From Martensiomyces pterosporus (Eukaryota > Kickxellomycota > Kickxellomycetes > Kickxellales > Kickxellaceae), in contig MU604093.1 of the NCBI GenBank assembly GCA_025201845.1, positions 3,216 through 29,194 of the forward strand: a stretch of DNA of 25,979 nt, read 5' to 3'. Below the pieces are notes generated by a model. That model did not search any database. It was not told the origin of the DNA and saw only the letters and a list, made by a program, of their open reading frames with translations. The stretch's first letter is position 1, and every line of letters begins with the position of its first letter. This document shows, one piece after another, positions 16,958 through 24,615 of this stretch. The position numbers and the translations under genes are program-made.

Positions 16958-19129
16958 ATGGGAAACACGCCTTCAAAGAACGGCAAGGCGCGTAAGGCGC
17001 TGGCGTCCTCGTCGTCGCGCCAACAGGACGAGGCCAGCAGCAGTACCAGCTCGCCAGCCCTGCCATCGGCAGCAGCAGCCAGCGGACGGGCGTCCGAGCT
17101 GAGCACAGAGCAGAACGGCAGCAGCGGCAGGAGCATCCCGAATTCGCGCCGAGATGGCGTTGGCAGGAAGCCGACGCTCCAGGGAGCCATGCCGCCGCCT
17201 CCGTCGCAGGCCAAGCAGATGTTCAATGGGCGCGAAATAGGCACCACGCCGATGGCGGCCTCCTCGCCCTTGCAGAATGCCGGCACCAACGGAAGTCAGC
17301 CGGCCACGCCGCTTACCCCAGGGTCAATGTCTGGCCGTGGCGGCGACTACTTCCCCCTGCAAGTGACCAGCACCAGGGAGTCGCGCATGTCGCTGGGAGG
17401 GCGGATGCGCGGTAGGAAGAAGAGGACATCGGCAGTGGCCACAGTGGATGACTCGGGTCGGGCCACAGTCGGGCCTTCGTCGGGTGCAGCCACCCCCAGG
17501 TCCTATTGCGACCTTCCGGGCACGCCCATACTGACCGGTGGACCCGGGTCAGTGTATGCGGGCGAGAGGCTGCCTCCGCTGAGGGAGGTCCAGAATGTAG
17601 CGCTCACGGAGTACGTGTCGACGCCCAATGGCGCCGAGTTCGCCATCATCAAGCATGCCGAGAAGCCCAAGCAGTTCAGCGTGGACGACATGATTTTCCG
17701 GCTCCTGGACGCAGGCTTCAGCGGCAAGGTCACAAAGAGCGTGTGCCTGAGGAACTCGGAGATCATCGCCATATGCCAGGCTGCACGCGAGGTCTTCCTG
17801 GCCCAGCCCACCCTGCTGGAGCTGGCGGCGCCTGTGAAGATCACGGGGGACATACACGGGCAGTACACGGATCTGCTGCGGCTGTTTGACAAGTGCGGGT
17901 ACCCGCCGCACTGCAACTACCTCTTCATGGGCGACTACGTGGACAGGGGCAAGCAGTCTCTGGAGACAATCCTCCTGCTCATGTGCTTTAAGATCAAGTA
18001 CCCCGACAACTTCTTCCTTCTGCGCGGGAACCACGAGTGCGCCAATGTCACCCGCGTGTACGGGTTCTACGACGAGTGCAAGAGAAGGTGCAACGTGAAG
18101 GTGTGGAAGAGCTTCATCAACACATTCAATGCCCTGCCCATCGCCGCCGTCGTTGCGTCAAAGATCTTTTGCGTGCACGGCGGCCTTTCGCCTGACCTCA
18201 TCAGTATGGACCAGATCCGGCAGCTTGCGCGGCCCTGCGATGTGCCCGACCACGGCGTGCTCAACGACCTGCTGTGGTCGGACCCCTCAGACACGGCGCC
18301 CGACTGGGAGGAGAACGAGAGAGGCGTGTCGTACTGCTTTGGCAAGAGCGTGATTACCGATTTCCTCAGGCGGATGGACTTTGACCTGATCTGTCGCGCG
18401 CACATGGTCGTCGAGGATGGGTACGAGTTTTTCCACGGGCGGCAGCTGGTCACGGTGTTTTCGGCACCCAACTACTGCGGCGAGTTTGACAACTCGGGCG
18501 CTGTGATGAATGTCAATGAGGAGCTGCTGTGCTCGTTTGAGATCCTGAAGCCGCTGATGGAGAACCTGCACAGCTGCATGGCTCGCGTCGAGGCAAACTT
18601 CTGGTCCCGGAGACAGCAAGTAGAGGCCCTGCTGAATGAGGCTGCGGCGGCGCAGGCAAAGAAGGAGGCTGAGGAGAAGCAGGCGGCCGAGGCTGCTGTA
18701 GCGGCGAAGGATGAGAATGCTGGGCCTGGTGCCAGCTCGCCTGGCGACGACGCTGCTACTTCTGCCGTCGCTACTACTGCTCCCCCCTCTGCAGCCGTGC
18801 CCGAGCAGAGTGCTGCTGCCGCTCCTATCCCTATCGAGGCAAATGGCAGCAAGAGCAAGAAGAAACCCAGCAGCGCCGATTCTGCTGCTATTGAGGATCC
18901 TGCGAAGAAGCAGCAGCCCAGACGGGTCGTGGATAAGGACGAGCTCAGCGGCACCTTGGATGGTGGAGAGGACGACGACGACGATGATGACGACGACGAC
19001 GACGACGACGTGTCGGACGAGATGACACCTGTGCCGCCTGCGGATGACTCGGTACTGCATGGAACCCCGCCGCGGGGATCAAAGCTTAAGCAACATGTGG
19101 TCCAGGGACGGTCCGAGACCCAGCAATAG
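16958..19129 (+). CDS. PPZ1: PPZ-type serine/threonine protein phosphatase with acidic C-terminal tail
   Basis: 723 aa, intronless. It starts MGNTPSK, a myristoylation-type N-terminus like yeast Ppz1, followed by a 230-residue Ser-rich disordered arm. The PP1-like catalytic domain spans about 240-540: GDIHGQY (D298, H300), GDYVDRG (D326), [18 protein letters not shown] (N358), CVHGGLS (H407), [14 protein letters not shown] (H482) and [11 protein letters not shown], so all metal and catalytic residues are present. [19 protein letters not shown] is typical of Ppz rather than Glc7. Family role: control of K+/Na+ homeostasis, cell wall integrity and Trk transport, restrained by Hal3/Vhs3. Unusually, about 180 residues follow the domain: a Glu/Ala/Lys helix (about 555-585), a low-complexity linker, and 13 consecutive Asp (672-684). 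Confidence 0.95.
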   Translation: MGNTPSKNGKARKALASSSSRQQDEASSSTSSPALPSAAAASGRASELSTEQNGSSGRSIPNSRRDGVGRKPTLQGAMPPPPSQAKQMFNGREIGTTPMAASSPLQNAGTNGSQPATPLTPGSMSGRGGDYFPLQVTSTRESRMSLGGRMRGRKKRTSAVATVDDSGRATVGPSSGAATPRSYCDLPGTPILTGGPGSVYAGERLPPLREVQNVALTEYVSTPNGAEFAIIKHAEKPKQFSVDDMIFRLLDAGFSGKVTKSVCLRNSEIIAICQAAREVFLAQPTLLELAAPVKITGDIHGQYTDLLRLFDKCGYPPHCNYLFMGDYVDRGKQSLETILLLMCFKIKYPDNFFLLRGNHECANVTRVYGFYDECKRRCNVKVWKSFINTFNALPIAAVVASKIFCVHGGLSPDLISMDQIRQLARPCDVPDHGVLNDLLWSDPSDTAPDWEENERGVSYCFGKSVITDFLRRMDFDLICRAHMVVEDGYEFFHGRQLVTVFSAPNYCGEFDNSGAVMNVNEELLCSFEILKPLMENLHSCMARVEANFWSRRQQVEALLNEAAAAQAKKEAEEKQAAEAAVAAKDENAGPGASSPGDDAATSAVATTAPPSAAVPEQSAAAAPIPIEANGSKSKKKPSSADSAAIEDPAKKQQPRRVVDKDELSGTLDGGEDDDDDDDDDDDDDVSDEMTPVPPADDSVLHGTPPRGSKLKQHVVQGRSETQQ

Positions 19130-19342
19130 ACAAACCCTCCTTTTTCTGCACAGCGTCACTCAGCCTTCTGATTTCACTCTCTCCTTCTGTTCTACTACAT
19201 CTCTTCTTTCCCTCTTCGTACTTTTCTCTCTTCCATTTCTCACTCTCGTACTCGCTGTACCCATTTCCATCCATTATCTTTCTCCTTTCTATTTCTCAGC
19301 TGCTCAAAAAATAACCACTGCTGCTGCACCTCTCTTTGCGTT
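19130..19342. other. Pyrimidine-rich gap between convergent PPZ and JTB-like genes
   Basis: Nearly the whole 213 bp is C/T-rich on the plus strand, with many TCTC/CTTT steps and an AAAAAATAA near 19306-19314. It probably forms both 3' UTRs. Confidence 0.6.
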
Positions 19343-19678
19343 TCAGACTCTGGAGTAGGCGTTGCTGGTGGATAGACGCTTCTTCCTCCACACATATATG
19401 GCAAATGCCAAGACGCCCACGACAATAAACGCCAGTTCGTTGCGGAAGAACACGCGGCGATCGCGCTCCTCTAGGTGCTCGCATGGCACGTATTCGGGAA
19501 AATTGTGCGAGTCCTGGTACTCCTTGGGCACGCCGCCGTTCCACTCGCAGGCCACCTCCTGCTTGTACTGGTTGGGCTGGCAGTAAGAGAGCGAGAGCTC
19601 GTTTTGCGGGCACTCGACGCACTTGCCAATGTTCTTGCAGGTGTACTCGTTGCTGTAGTCCGGCGTCTCGTCCCCCAT
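19343..19678 (-). CDS. JTB: JTB-like small type I-topology membrane protein
   Basis: 111 aa from ATG 19676-19678. The N-terminal half carries six Cys (14, 20, 23, 33, 44, 66) spaced as C-x5-C-x2-CPQNE, then YC, VACE and PC, matching the extracellular Cys-rich domain of jumping translocation breakpoint (JTB) proteins. One transmembrane helix lies at about 82-97 (ELAFIVVGVLAFAIYVW), followed by RKKRL, so by the positive-inside rule the Cys-rich part faces the lumen/outside. Human JTB is linked to mitosis and mitochondria; the function in fungi is unknown. No signal peptide precedes the domain. The frame runs on upstream for 66 codons without an ATG or hydrophobic segment, so either the helix is a reverse signal anchor or a 5' exon was missed. 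Confidence 0.72.
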   Translation of the reverse strand: MGDETPDYSNEYTCKNIGKCVECPQNELSLSYCQPNQYKQEVACEWNGGVPKEYQDSHNFPEYVPCEHLEERDRRVFFRNELAFIVVGVLAFAIYVWRKKRLSTSNAYSRV

Positions 19679-20041
19679 CTTTCCTTTTGGGCTCCGTGTG
19701 GCGACGCTAGTGTGAAATCGAGGCGAGCTATAACATCGCTGGTGCGGCAGCCGCACGGGTCGCAGGCGTATCCGTCGGGCTTGATATCCTTGCTGCAGTG
19801 GTGGTGCAGGTTTATACGGCCTGTCACAGGGCTGCTGTGCGGATGCAACTCGGCTCAGCGAGCCAGAAGCGCCCACGACTCCCAGAGAAAAAAATATGCA
19901 TGCAGCAAGATGGCAGGCTCCTCCTTCCCGCCAAAAGGCTCACACGTCAACACGGCCTTGCAGGCTCTGACGCCTCTCTTCCTTCTTTGTATTTGCTGGC
20001 GAGTCCCCCCCCCCGATACGCTCTCTTTTTGTGGTGCAAGA
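19679..20041. promoter_or_regulatory. Head-to-head promoter of JTB-like and SREK1-like genes
   Basis: The 363 bp between the two start codons. It contains a run of ten C (about 20007-20016) close to the SREK1-like start. An open frame crosses it in both directions but lacks protein features. Confidence 0.5.
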
Positions 20042-21523
20042 ATGTCAGGCAGAATAAAGGTGTCGAATATCTCAAAACACGTCGACTCGGCGATTCTCCA
20101 AAAGCTCTTTTCGTTCATTGGTGCTGTGCAGCGCCTTGACCTTCACCAAAGCGCAATTAACCCTGAGGTGCAGGAGGCTCTTGTGGAATTCAACGATGCC
20201 AGCAGCGTCAAGGTTGCCACCTTCCTCTCTGGAACGGAGGTGGCTGACCGCGCGCTGATCATAACGGAAGATACAGGCATGCCCAGTGCTGCCAATGCTG
20301 CCGGTAGAGCTGCTGGTCAGGTTGCTCCCATGGGTTTGGTGCATGCGCCAGTGGCAGTGCCTGGACTAATGGCAGCCGGTGGCACTGCTCATGCCATGCC
20401 TCTTGCCAACCCCTCGGTTGTGGCCATGATGGCTGCGCAGCCACGCAACCTGCATGCGATTCCAGCCAACGTGGCAGCCATCATCCACCCATCCATCCTG
20501 CAGTTCGACCCGGTGAAGGCCGAGGAGATTTCGCGCACCATATATGTCGGCAACATAGCCTCGAATGTGAGCGAGCAGCAGCTGATGGACTTTTTCACAG
20601 TGTGTGGCCCCGTGGCGTATGTCAAGATGGCGGGGGACGGAATGCAGCCCACAAGATTCGCGTTTGTGGAGTTTGCAGACATTGCTACGGCGCAGGCCGC
20701 GCTGCAGATGAACGGAATGATGCTGGCAGAGAGGCCGCTGAAGGTTAATCACTCGAAGAACGCGATTAACAAGCCGCAGAGAGGCATCCAGCCCGGGGTG
20801 GTGGCGCCGGTGGTCCCGACGCTGGCGGCTACGGCGTCGCTGCCGAGCAACGTGGACCCGGTGGCAGCAAGCTTGCTGGCAGCAAATGCGAGTGTGCAGG
20901 CGAGGCTGCAGCAGGCAGCGGCTGGTGCAGCTGCGGCGCCGGTGCACCACCAGCCAGGGGCTGGGCTGGCGTGGCCGGTATTGGGAAACACCAATCCGCT
21001 GAGTGGGGCTGGTGTCCCCAATGCTACCTCCTCAGCTGCGACTGCCACCGCGGCAGCAGCAGGGACTGAGGATGATGCGATGATGAAGAGGCTGCGCGAG
21101 CTGCAGGTGCACATGGAGGAAAAATATAAAAGCCACAGCAGAAGGAGAAATCGCGAGCGCTCAATGTCTGGACACCGGTCGGCGACGCGTCGTGAGCGGT
21201 CGCCCAGTGCCGGCGGCCGTGTGATGGAGGACAGCGACGATGACAGGAGGAGGAGAGAGTCCAGTCGGCGCAGACATTCGAGGAGCCGCAGCCGCAGGTC
21301 GCCGTCATCTAGGCGCAGAGGCGGCTCCAGCAGGGAGAGATACTCAAGACACCATAGGGACAGCGACGACGAGGACGACTATTACTATGCCAGGGAGAGA
21401 AGAGCAGGAAGGAGGGCGGGAGGCGAGAGGGACCGCGAGAGGGACCGCGAGCGGGACGACTGGTACAGGAGGCATCGCGAGTACAGGTCGAGGAGCGGCG
21501 AGCGCCATAGGAGAAAGGCTTAG
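20042..21523 (+). CDS. SREK1: SREK1-like SR protein (two RRMs and RS domain)
   Basis: 493 aa from ATG 20042-20044; the same frame is open upstream, but conservation starts here (MSGRIKVSNISKHVDSAILQ). RRM1 is at about 4-76 and ends in DRALIITE. RRM2 at about 165-237 has TIYVGNI, then VKMAGDGMQPTRFAFVEF and RPLKVNHSKNAI, which are close to the second RRM of metazoan SREK1 (SFRS12/SRrp86). A short helix MKRLRELQVHMEEKY (about 347-361), also an SREK1 feature, leads into a long RS/RD tail rich in RRRESS, RSRS and RERDRERD. SREK1 modulates alternative splicing by binding other SR proteins in the nucleus. The middle (77-160, 250-345) is Ala/Pro/Met-rich. No intron. A splicing regulator of this complexity suggests a fungus with regulated splicing. 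Confidence 0.88.
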   Translation: MSGRIKVSNISKHVDSAILQKLFSFIGAVQRLDLHQSAINPEVQEALVEFNDASSVKVATFLSGTEVADRALIITEDTGMPSAANAAGRAAGQVAPMGLVHAPVAVPGLMAAGGTAHAMPLANPSVVAMMAAQPRNLHAIPANVAAIIHPSILQFDPVKAEEISRTIYVGNIASNVSEQQLMDFFTVCGPVAYVKMAGDGMQPTRFAFVEFADIATAQAALQMNGMMLAERPLKVNHSKNAINKPQRGIQPGVVAPVVPTLAATASLPSNVDPVAASLLAANASVQARLQQAAAGAAAAPVHHQPGAGLAWPVLGNTNPLSGAGVPNATSSAATATAAAAGTEDDAMMKRLRELQVHMEEKYKSHSRRRNRERSMSGHRSATRRERSPSAGGRVMEDSDDDRRRRESSRRRHSRSRSRRSPSSRRRGGSSRERYSRHHRDSDDEDDYYYARERRAGRRAGGERDRERDRERDDWYRRHREYRSRSGERHRRKA

Positions 21524-21918
21524 GGGCTTTCTAGGTTTTTTGTGTGTGGATTGGCCAGTGTAAAAGATGGCAGCCATCCCAGGGTGCGCCCTCTAACCGC
21601 ATTTGCTTTGGCCCTTTTCTGATCGTCCACTTCTTTGGCCATCCAGCCCCCTAGATGGAGGATGCTGTGCGGTGTTTGTTTGAGAAGCAGCCTCCTTTTT
21701 GAGTGGAGGAGCGCACAGGCCCTAAGCAAGCACAAGCCCTAAGCAAGCACACCGCCCAGCCTGTTTCACTCCTTTCTCTCTTGTGCTCTCTACTACTCTT
21801 CACACAATAACAAGCCCGCTGCATGCGGCTCTCTCCTTCTGCATTTCCCTGCCTGTCTGCTTGCTGGGCTGTCTTCTCAGTGTATATTGCGTTTTCCGGA
21901 TTACTTGCTTGCTAGAAA
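21524..21918. other. Spacer between SREK1-like and SWEET genes, with a 16-bp duplication
   Basis: About 395 bp. A 16-bp unit (CCCTAAGCAAGCACA-A/AG) is tandemly repeated at about 21719-21751. The right part is C/T-rich and is likely the SWEET leader. No gene seen. Confidence 0.55.
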
Positions 21919-22728
21919 ATGACGGCAATTTCCATCTTGGCGTCGGCGGTGACTATCGCAATGTTCGTCAGCCAGCTGTCGATTGTCAAGGAGTTGCGGC
22001 GAGCGCAAAAGACAAAGACCACAGTGCCCATGCTGCAATTCCTTGTGTCGTTTCTGAGGTAGGCAAACAAGCAGCGAGGCTGGAGGAGGAGGAGCGCTAA
22101 ACACATAGTCCACTATGCTATGCTCCATGACTAACACACAGCCCAGCTTCTTTCACTGCGTAGCTCGGTGCTCTGGCTGAAGTACGGCCTGATCAAGGAC
22201 GACCACACAGTAACCCTGGTGAACGGAATTGGCGCGGTGGTGGCTCTGTACATCATCGCGTGCTTCTGGCGGTACTCTCCTAGCCGCGGACTCGTGGAGA
22301 CGCGGTTCTTGATAACAGCTCTGTGCGCAGTTGGACTGATCAGCTACGTGGACCATTCCAGGGACCCCGTGGCTGTGGACGCCTTTAGCCTCGTGTGCTG
22401 CCTGATGACGCTGATGTTCATGGGCTCGCCGCTGAGCCAGATTGGGAATGTTGTCAAAATGAGGGATGCGTCGGTGCTGCTGCCGTCCGTGGCGGCGCTG
22501 GCGTTTGCCAATAACGTGCTGTGGTCGGCGTACGGGTACATGCGCCAGGATCCGTTTATGCTGTTCCCCAACTCGATTGGCGCTATTCTGTGTGCCGTGC
22601 AGCTGGCGCTCATTGCGTTTTATGGACGGGCAGCGGCCAACCTGCCGCTGGCCACGGCTGCGAGGACCAACCATGTCGTTGAGTCGCAGGAGAGCCTGCA
22701 GATGACCAGTGTCGAGAACCGCGCCTAA
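21919..22728 (+). CDS. SWEET-family sugar transporter, two exons
   Basis: Exon 1 is 21919-22058 and exon 2 is 22164-22728, giving 234 aa (usual length for SWEETs). Exon 1 encodes MTAISILASAVTIAMFVSQL, then SIVKELRRAQKTKTTVPMLQ, the first MtN3/saliva helix and loop. The splice continues FLVSFLSSVLWLKYGLIKDD. The second repeat shows FMGSPLSQIGNVVKMRDASV and NNVLWSAYGY-RQDPFMLFPNSIG, the classic SP-x-V...W..YG....D.....N..G pattern of the second triple-helix bundle. Seven hydrophobic segments are present. SWEETs are bidirectional uniporters for mono- or disaccharides; the substrate cannot be read here. The 25-residue C-terminal tail is Ser/Glu-rich. The gene follows SREK1-like in tandem and converges on the MATH gene. 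Confidence 0.92.
22059..22163 (+). other. SWEET intron (105 bp, phase 2)
   Basis: 5' site AG/GTAGGC, branch-like TGACTAAC at 22128-22135, 3' site CACTGCGTAG. Removing it joins two MtN3 halves in frame. If retained, the reading frame meets TAG one codon into the intron. Confidence 0.9.
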
Positions 22729-22998
22729 TGCCGAGCGCGCCGGGAAAAAAGGGGGAGGACAAAGCTAAGGCATTATTTCAGCCCCTACAACATTACATGT
22801 ACTTCAGTCAATACACTGCTTCTCCACTGATTCGGCATAGCACCTCGCCGCATAATTGCTTGGTATCATATTACTTTTAAGGGATATGGCTAAATCTCAA
22901 GATGTTTGTGGTATAAAGAAACAGGGGGAGAGGCGAAGGGGTAAGGTATATATAGTATAATGCGGGGATGGAAGCAAGGGCAGAGCGCCTTGGCTGCT
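22729..22998. other. Gap between convergent SWEET and MATH genes
   Basis: 270 bp, more A/T-rich than the surroundings, with TATATATAGTATAA near 22948-22961 that could be a 3'-end processing signal for either gene. Nothing else seen; in particular no ubiquitin-hydrolase coding sequence follows the MATH domain. Confidence 0.5.
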
Positions 22999-24615
22999 TC
23001 ACTGGCTGGGCTCTTTTATTACGTGCACGTATGCGACAATAGTGCATGCGCCGTTTTCAATGTATGGCCGCGATCCAGGGGTCGATGCAGTCCTCAGCTC
23101 GGCGAGCTTCATGAACCTGGTGAATCCCCAGTTGGGGTTGTTGCGGTTAAAGCAGTGGTATGCCGACCCATGCGTGTTGTGTGTAGGATCTTCGGGGTTG
23201 GCAACAGCAAGGACGAACTTGCAGGTGCAGCGCCAGTCGTCGGGTGCCTCGTTGGCATCGACGCATTCGAGGAACAGCGAGAGAACGCCCTTGTGCGAGC
23301 TGCCAAACGGACGCACGAGGATGCGCCAGTTGTGGCCGCCGCACACGAATACCTCGCTGGTCGCGCGCTTTTCCAGCTTGTCCCAGTTGGCAATTTTCCA
23401 GTAGAACACCTTGCTCTCAAGCACGATGTCCTCCATGTGTGCCTGTGCAAACTCTTCCGCATCGTAGATGCTGATGTTGGCTGGGTCCTTGGCGGCGCTG
23501 CTGGCTGGTGGCTGCGAGACGTCTGCCGGTATTAGTGTCAGATCCTGCCTTTGCTGCTGCATGCCTTTGCTGGTGTTGCTTCCATTTGCCTCCACCTGCT
23601 TTGCTGGTGCTGCTGGTGCTGCTGTTAATGGCTGTGGTGGTGCAGAGACAGTAATCCCTGCGTGCAGCATCTGCGGAGATGCTGTCTGTGGCAGCGGTGC
23701 TGTTGTTGCGTTGATTGGCGTTGGCAGGTTTTGGAGTTGGCTGTGGTCGAAGAGGGAAAGCCCGCAGTCAGCGCTCTGCGGCTGGGGATGGTGGATAGCG
23801 GGCTTTGTACCGCCACTGACTGGCGTGGTCGGTGCATTGCGAGCGGCAGCCTGCTGCTGTTGCTGGACCATCTGCTGCTGCTGCAAGTGGAGCTGCTGAA
23901 GCATTTGCTGCATTTGAGACTGGCCGAAAGTTGGGAACTTGATCTCAATGTACTGGCCGCCATGGTCGGCGCCAAACCCGCCCATGGGCAGACCCGTCTC
24001 GCTGACAATCGGAGTCTTTGCGCGCACCGACGCTGCATCCAAGTCATTCGCTACCACTGTAGCATCCGACTGTTGCTGCTGGGAGCCCTGCGACTCGTCT
24101 GCTGCGTGGTTTCCAGAACCGTTAGCAACAGCAGCCCTGACCTGTGGCTGGGCCGCAATACTTGCCATGGCCGGCATGGCATAGGGCGATGGATAGTAAA
24201 ACGGCTGTAGCTGCTGCTGTAGCTGCTGCTGCGGGGCGTAGTACTGGTGTGGCTGGGCGAATGCACCGCCCATCGCCCCAAGTGGCTGGGATGGCGACAT
24301 GGGCATCATGTAGGGGTGGTTGGAGTAGAGCGAGGCAGCAATACCCATGGGCTGCTGCTGCTGTGGCTGCTGGTAGAGCTGCGAGGGTTGCGCGTGGAAA
24401 GTGGGCGCCATCCCTGGAGAGTGCTGGCCGTTAGAAGGCTGCTGCGCTAGGTGGGGCTGCATTGGCTGTGGAGGCGGCGGACTGAGGTAGAAGCGATACA
24501 CTGGCTCGACAGGGCCAATGGCTGGCGACTCTGAGACCGGCTGCTGCTGCTGATGCTGCTGGGCAGGCGTGCCGTTTCTTTTGTCTGGCTGCTGAGGCGT
24601 TGTGCTGGGCGACAT
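22999..24615 (-). CDS. Q-rich protein with C-terminal USP7-type MATH domain
   Basis: 538 aa, intronless. The first 400 residues are disordered, rich in Gln, Pro, Ala and Tyr, with many Q runs (for example about 222-255) and a YYAPQQQ / PFYYPSPYAMP segment, resembling prion-like regions. The last 136 residues (about 403-538) are a MATH/TRAF-like domain: VFYWKIANWDKLEKRATSEVF, CGGHNWRILVRPFG, ECVDANEAPDDWRC, then NWGFTRFMKL and PYIENGACTIVAYVHVIKEP. These are the motifs of the MATH domain of USP7/HAUSP and yeast Ubp15, which binds substrates of the deubiquitinase. Here no UCH catalytic domain follows; the protein stops six residues after the domain. A role as adaptor or competitor for a Ubp15-like enzyme is inferred. 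A Gln-rich activator-like scaffold is the alternative. Confidence 0.82.
   Translation of the reverse strand: MSPSTTPQQPDKRNGTPAQQHQQQQPVSESPAIGPVEPVYRFYLSPPPPQPMQPHLAQQPSNGQHSPGMAPTFHAQPSQLYQQPQQQQPMGIAASLYSNHPYMMPMSPSQPLGAMGGAFAQPHQYYAPQQQLQQQLQPFYYPSPYAMPAMASIAAQPQVRAAVANGSGNHAADESQGSQQQQSDATVVANDLDAASVRAKTPIVSETGLPMGGFGADHGGQYIEIKFPTFGQSQMQQMLQQLHLQQQQMVQQQQQAAARNAPTTPVSGGTKPAIHHPQPQSADCGLSLFDHSQLQNLPTPINATTAPLPQTASPQMLHAGITVSAPPQPLTAAPAAPAKQVEANGSNTSKGMQQQRQDLTLIPADVSQPPASSAAKDPANISIYDAEEFAQAHMEDIVLESKVFYWKIANWDKLEKRATSEVFVCGGHNWRILVRPFGSSHKGVLSLFLECVDANEAPDDWRCTCKFVLAVANPEDPTHNTHGSAYHCFNRNNPNWGFTRFMKLAELRTASTPGSRPYIENGACTIVAYVHVIKEPSQ

Noticed and set aside
19475..20041. 189-codon upstream extension of the SREK1-like frame
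   Set aside because: It overlaps the JTB-like gene on the other strand and has no conserved features; SREK1 similarity begins at the ATG at 20042.
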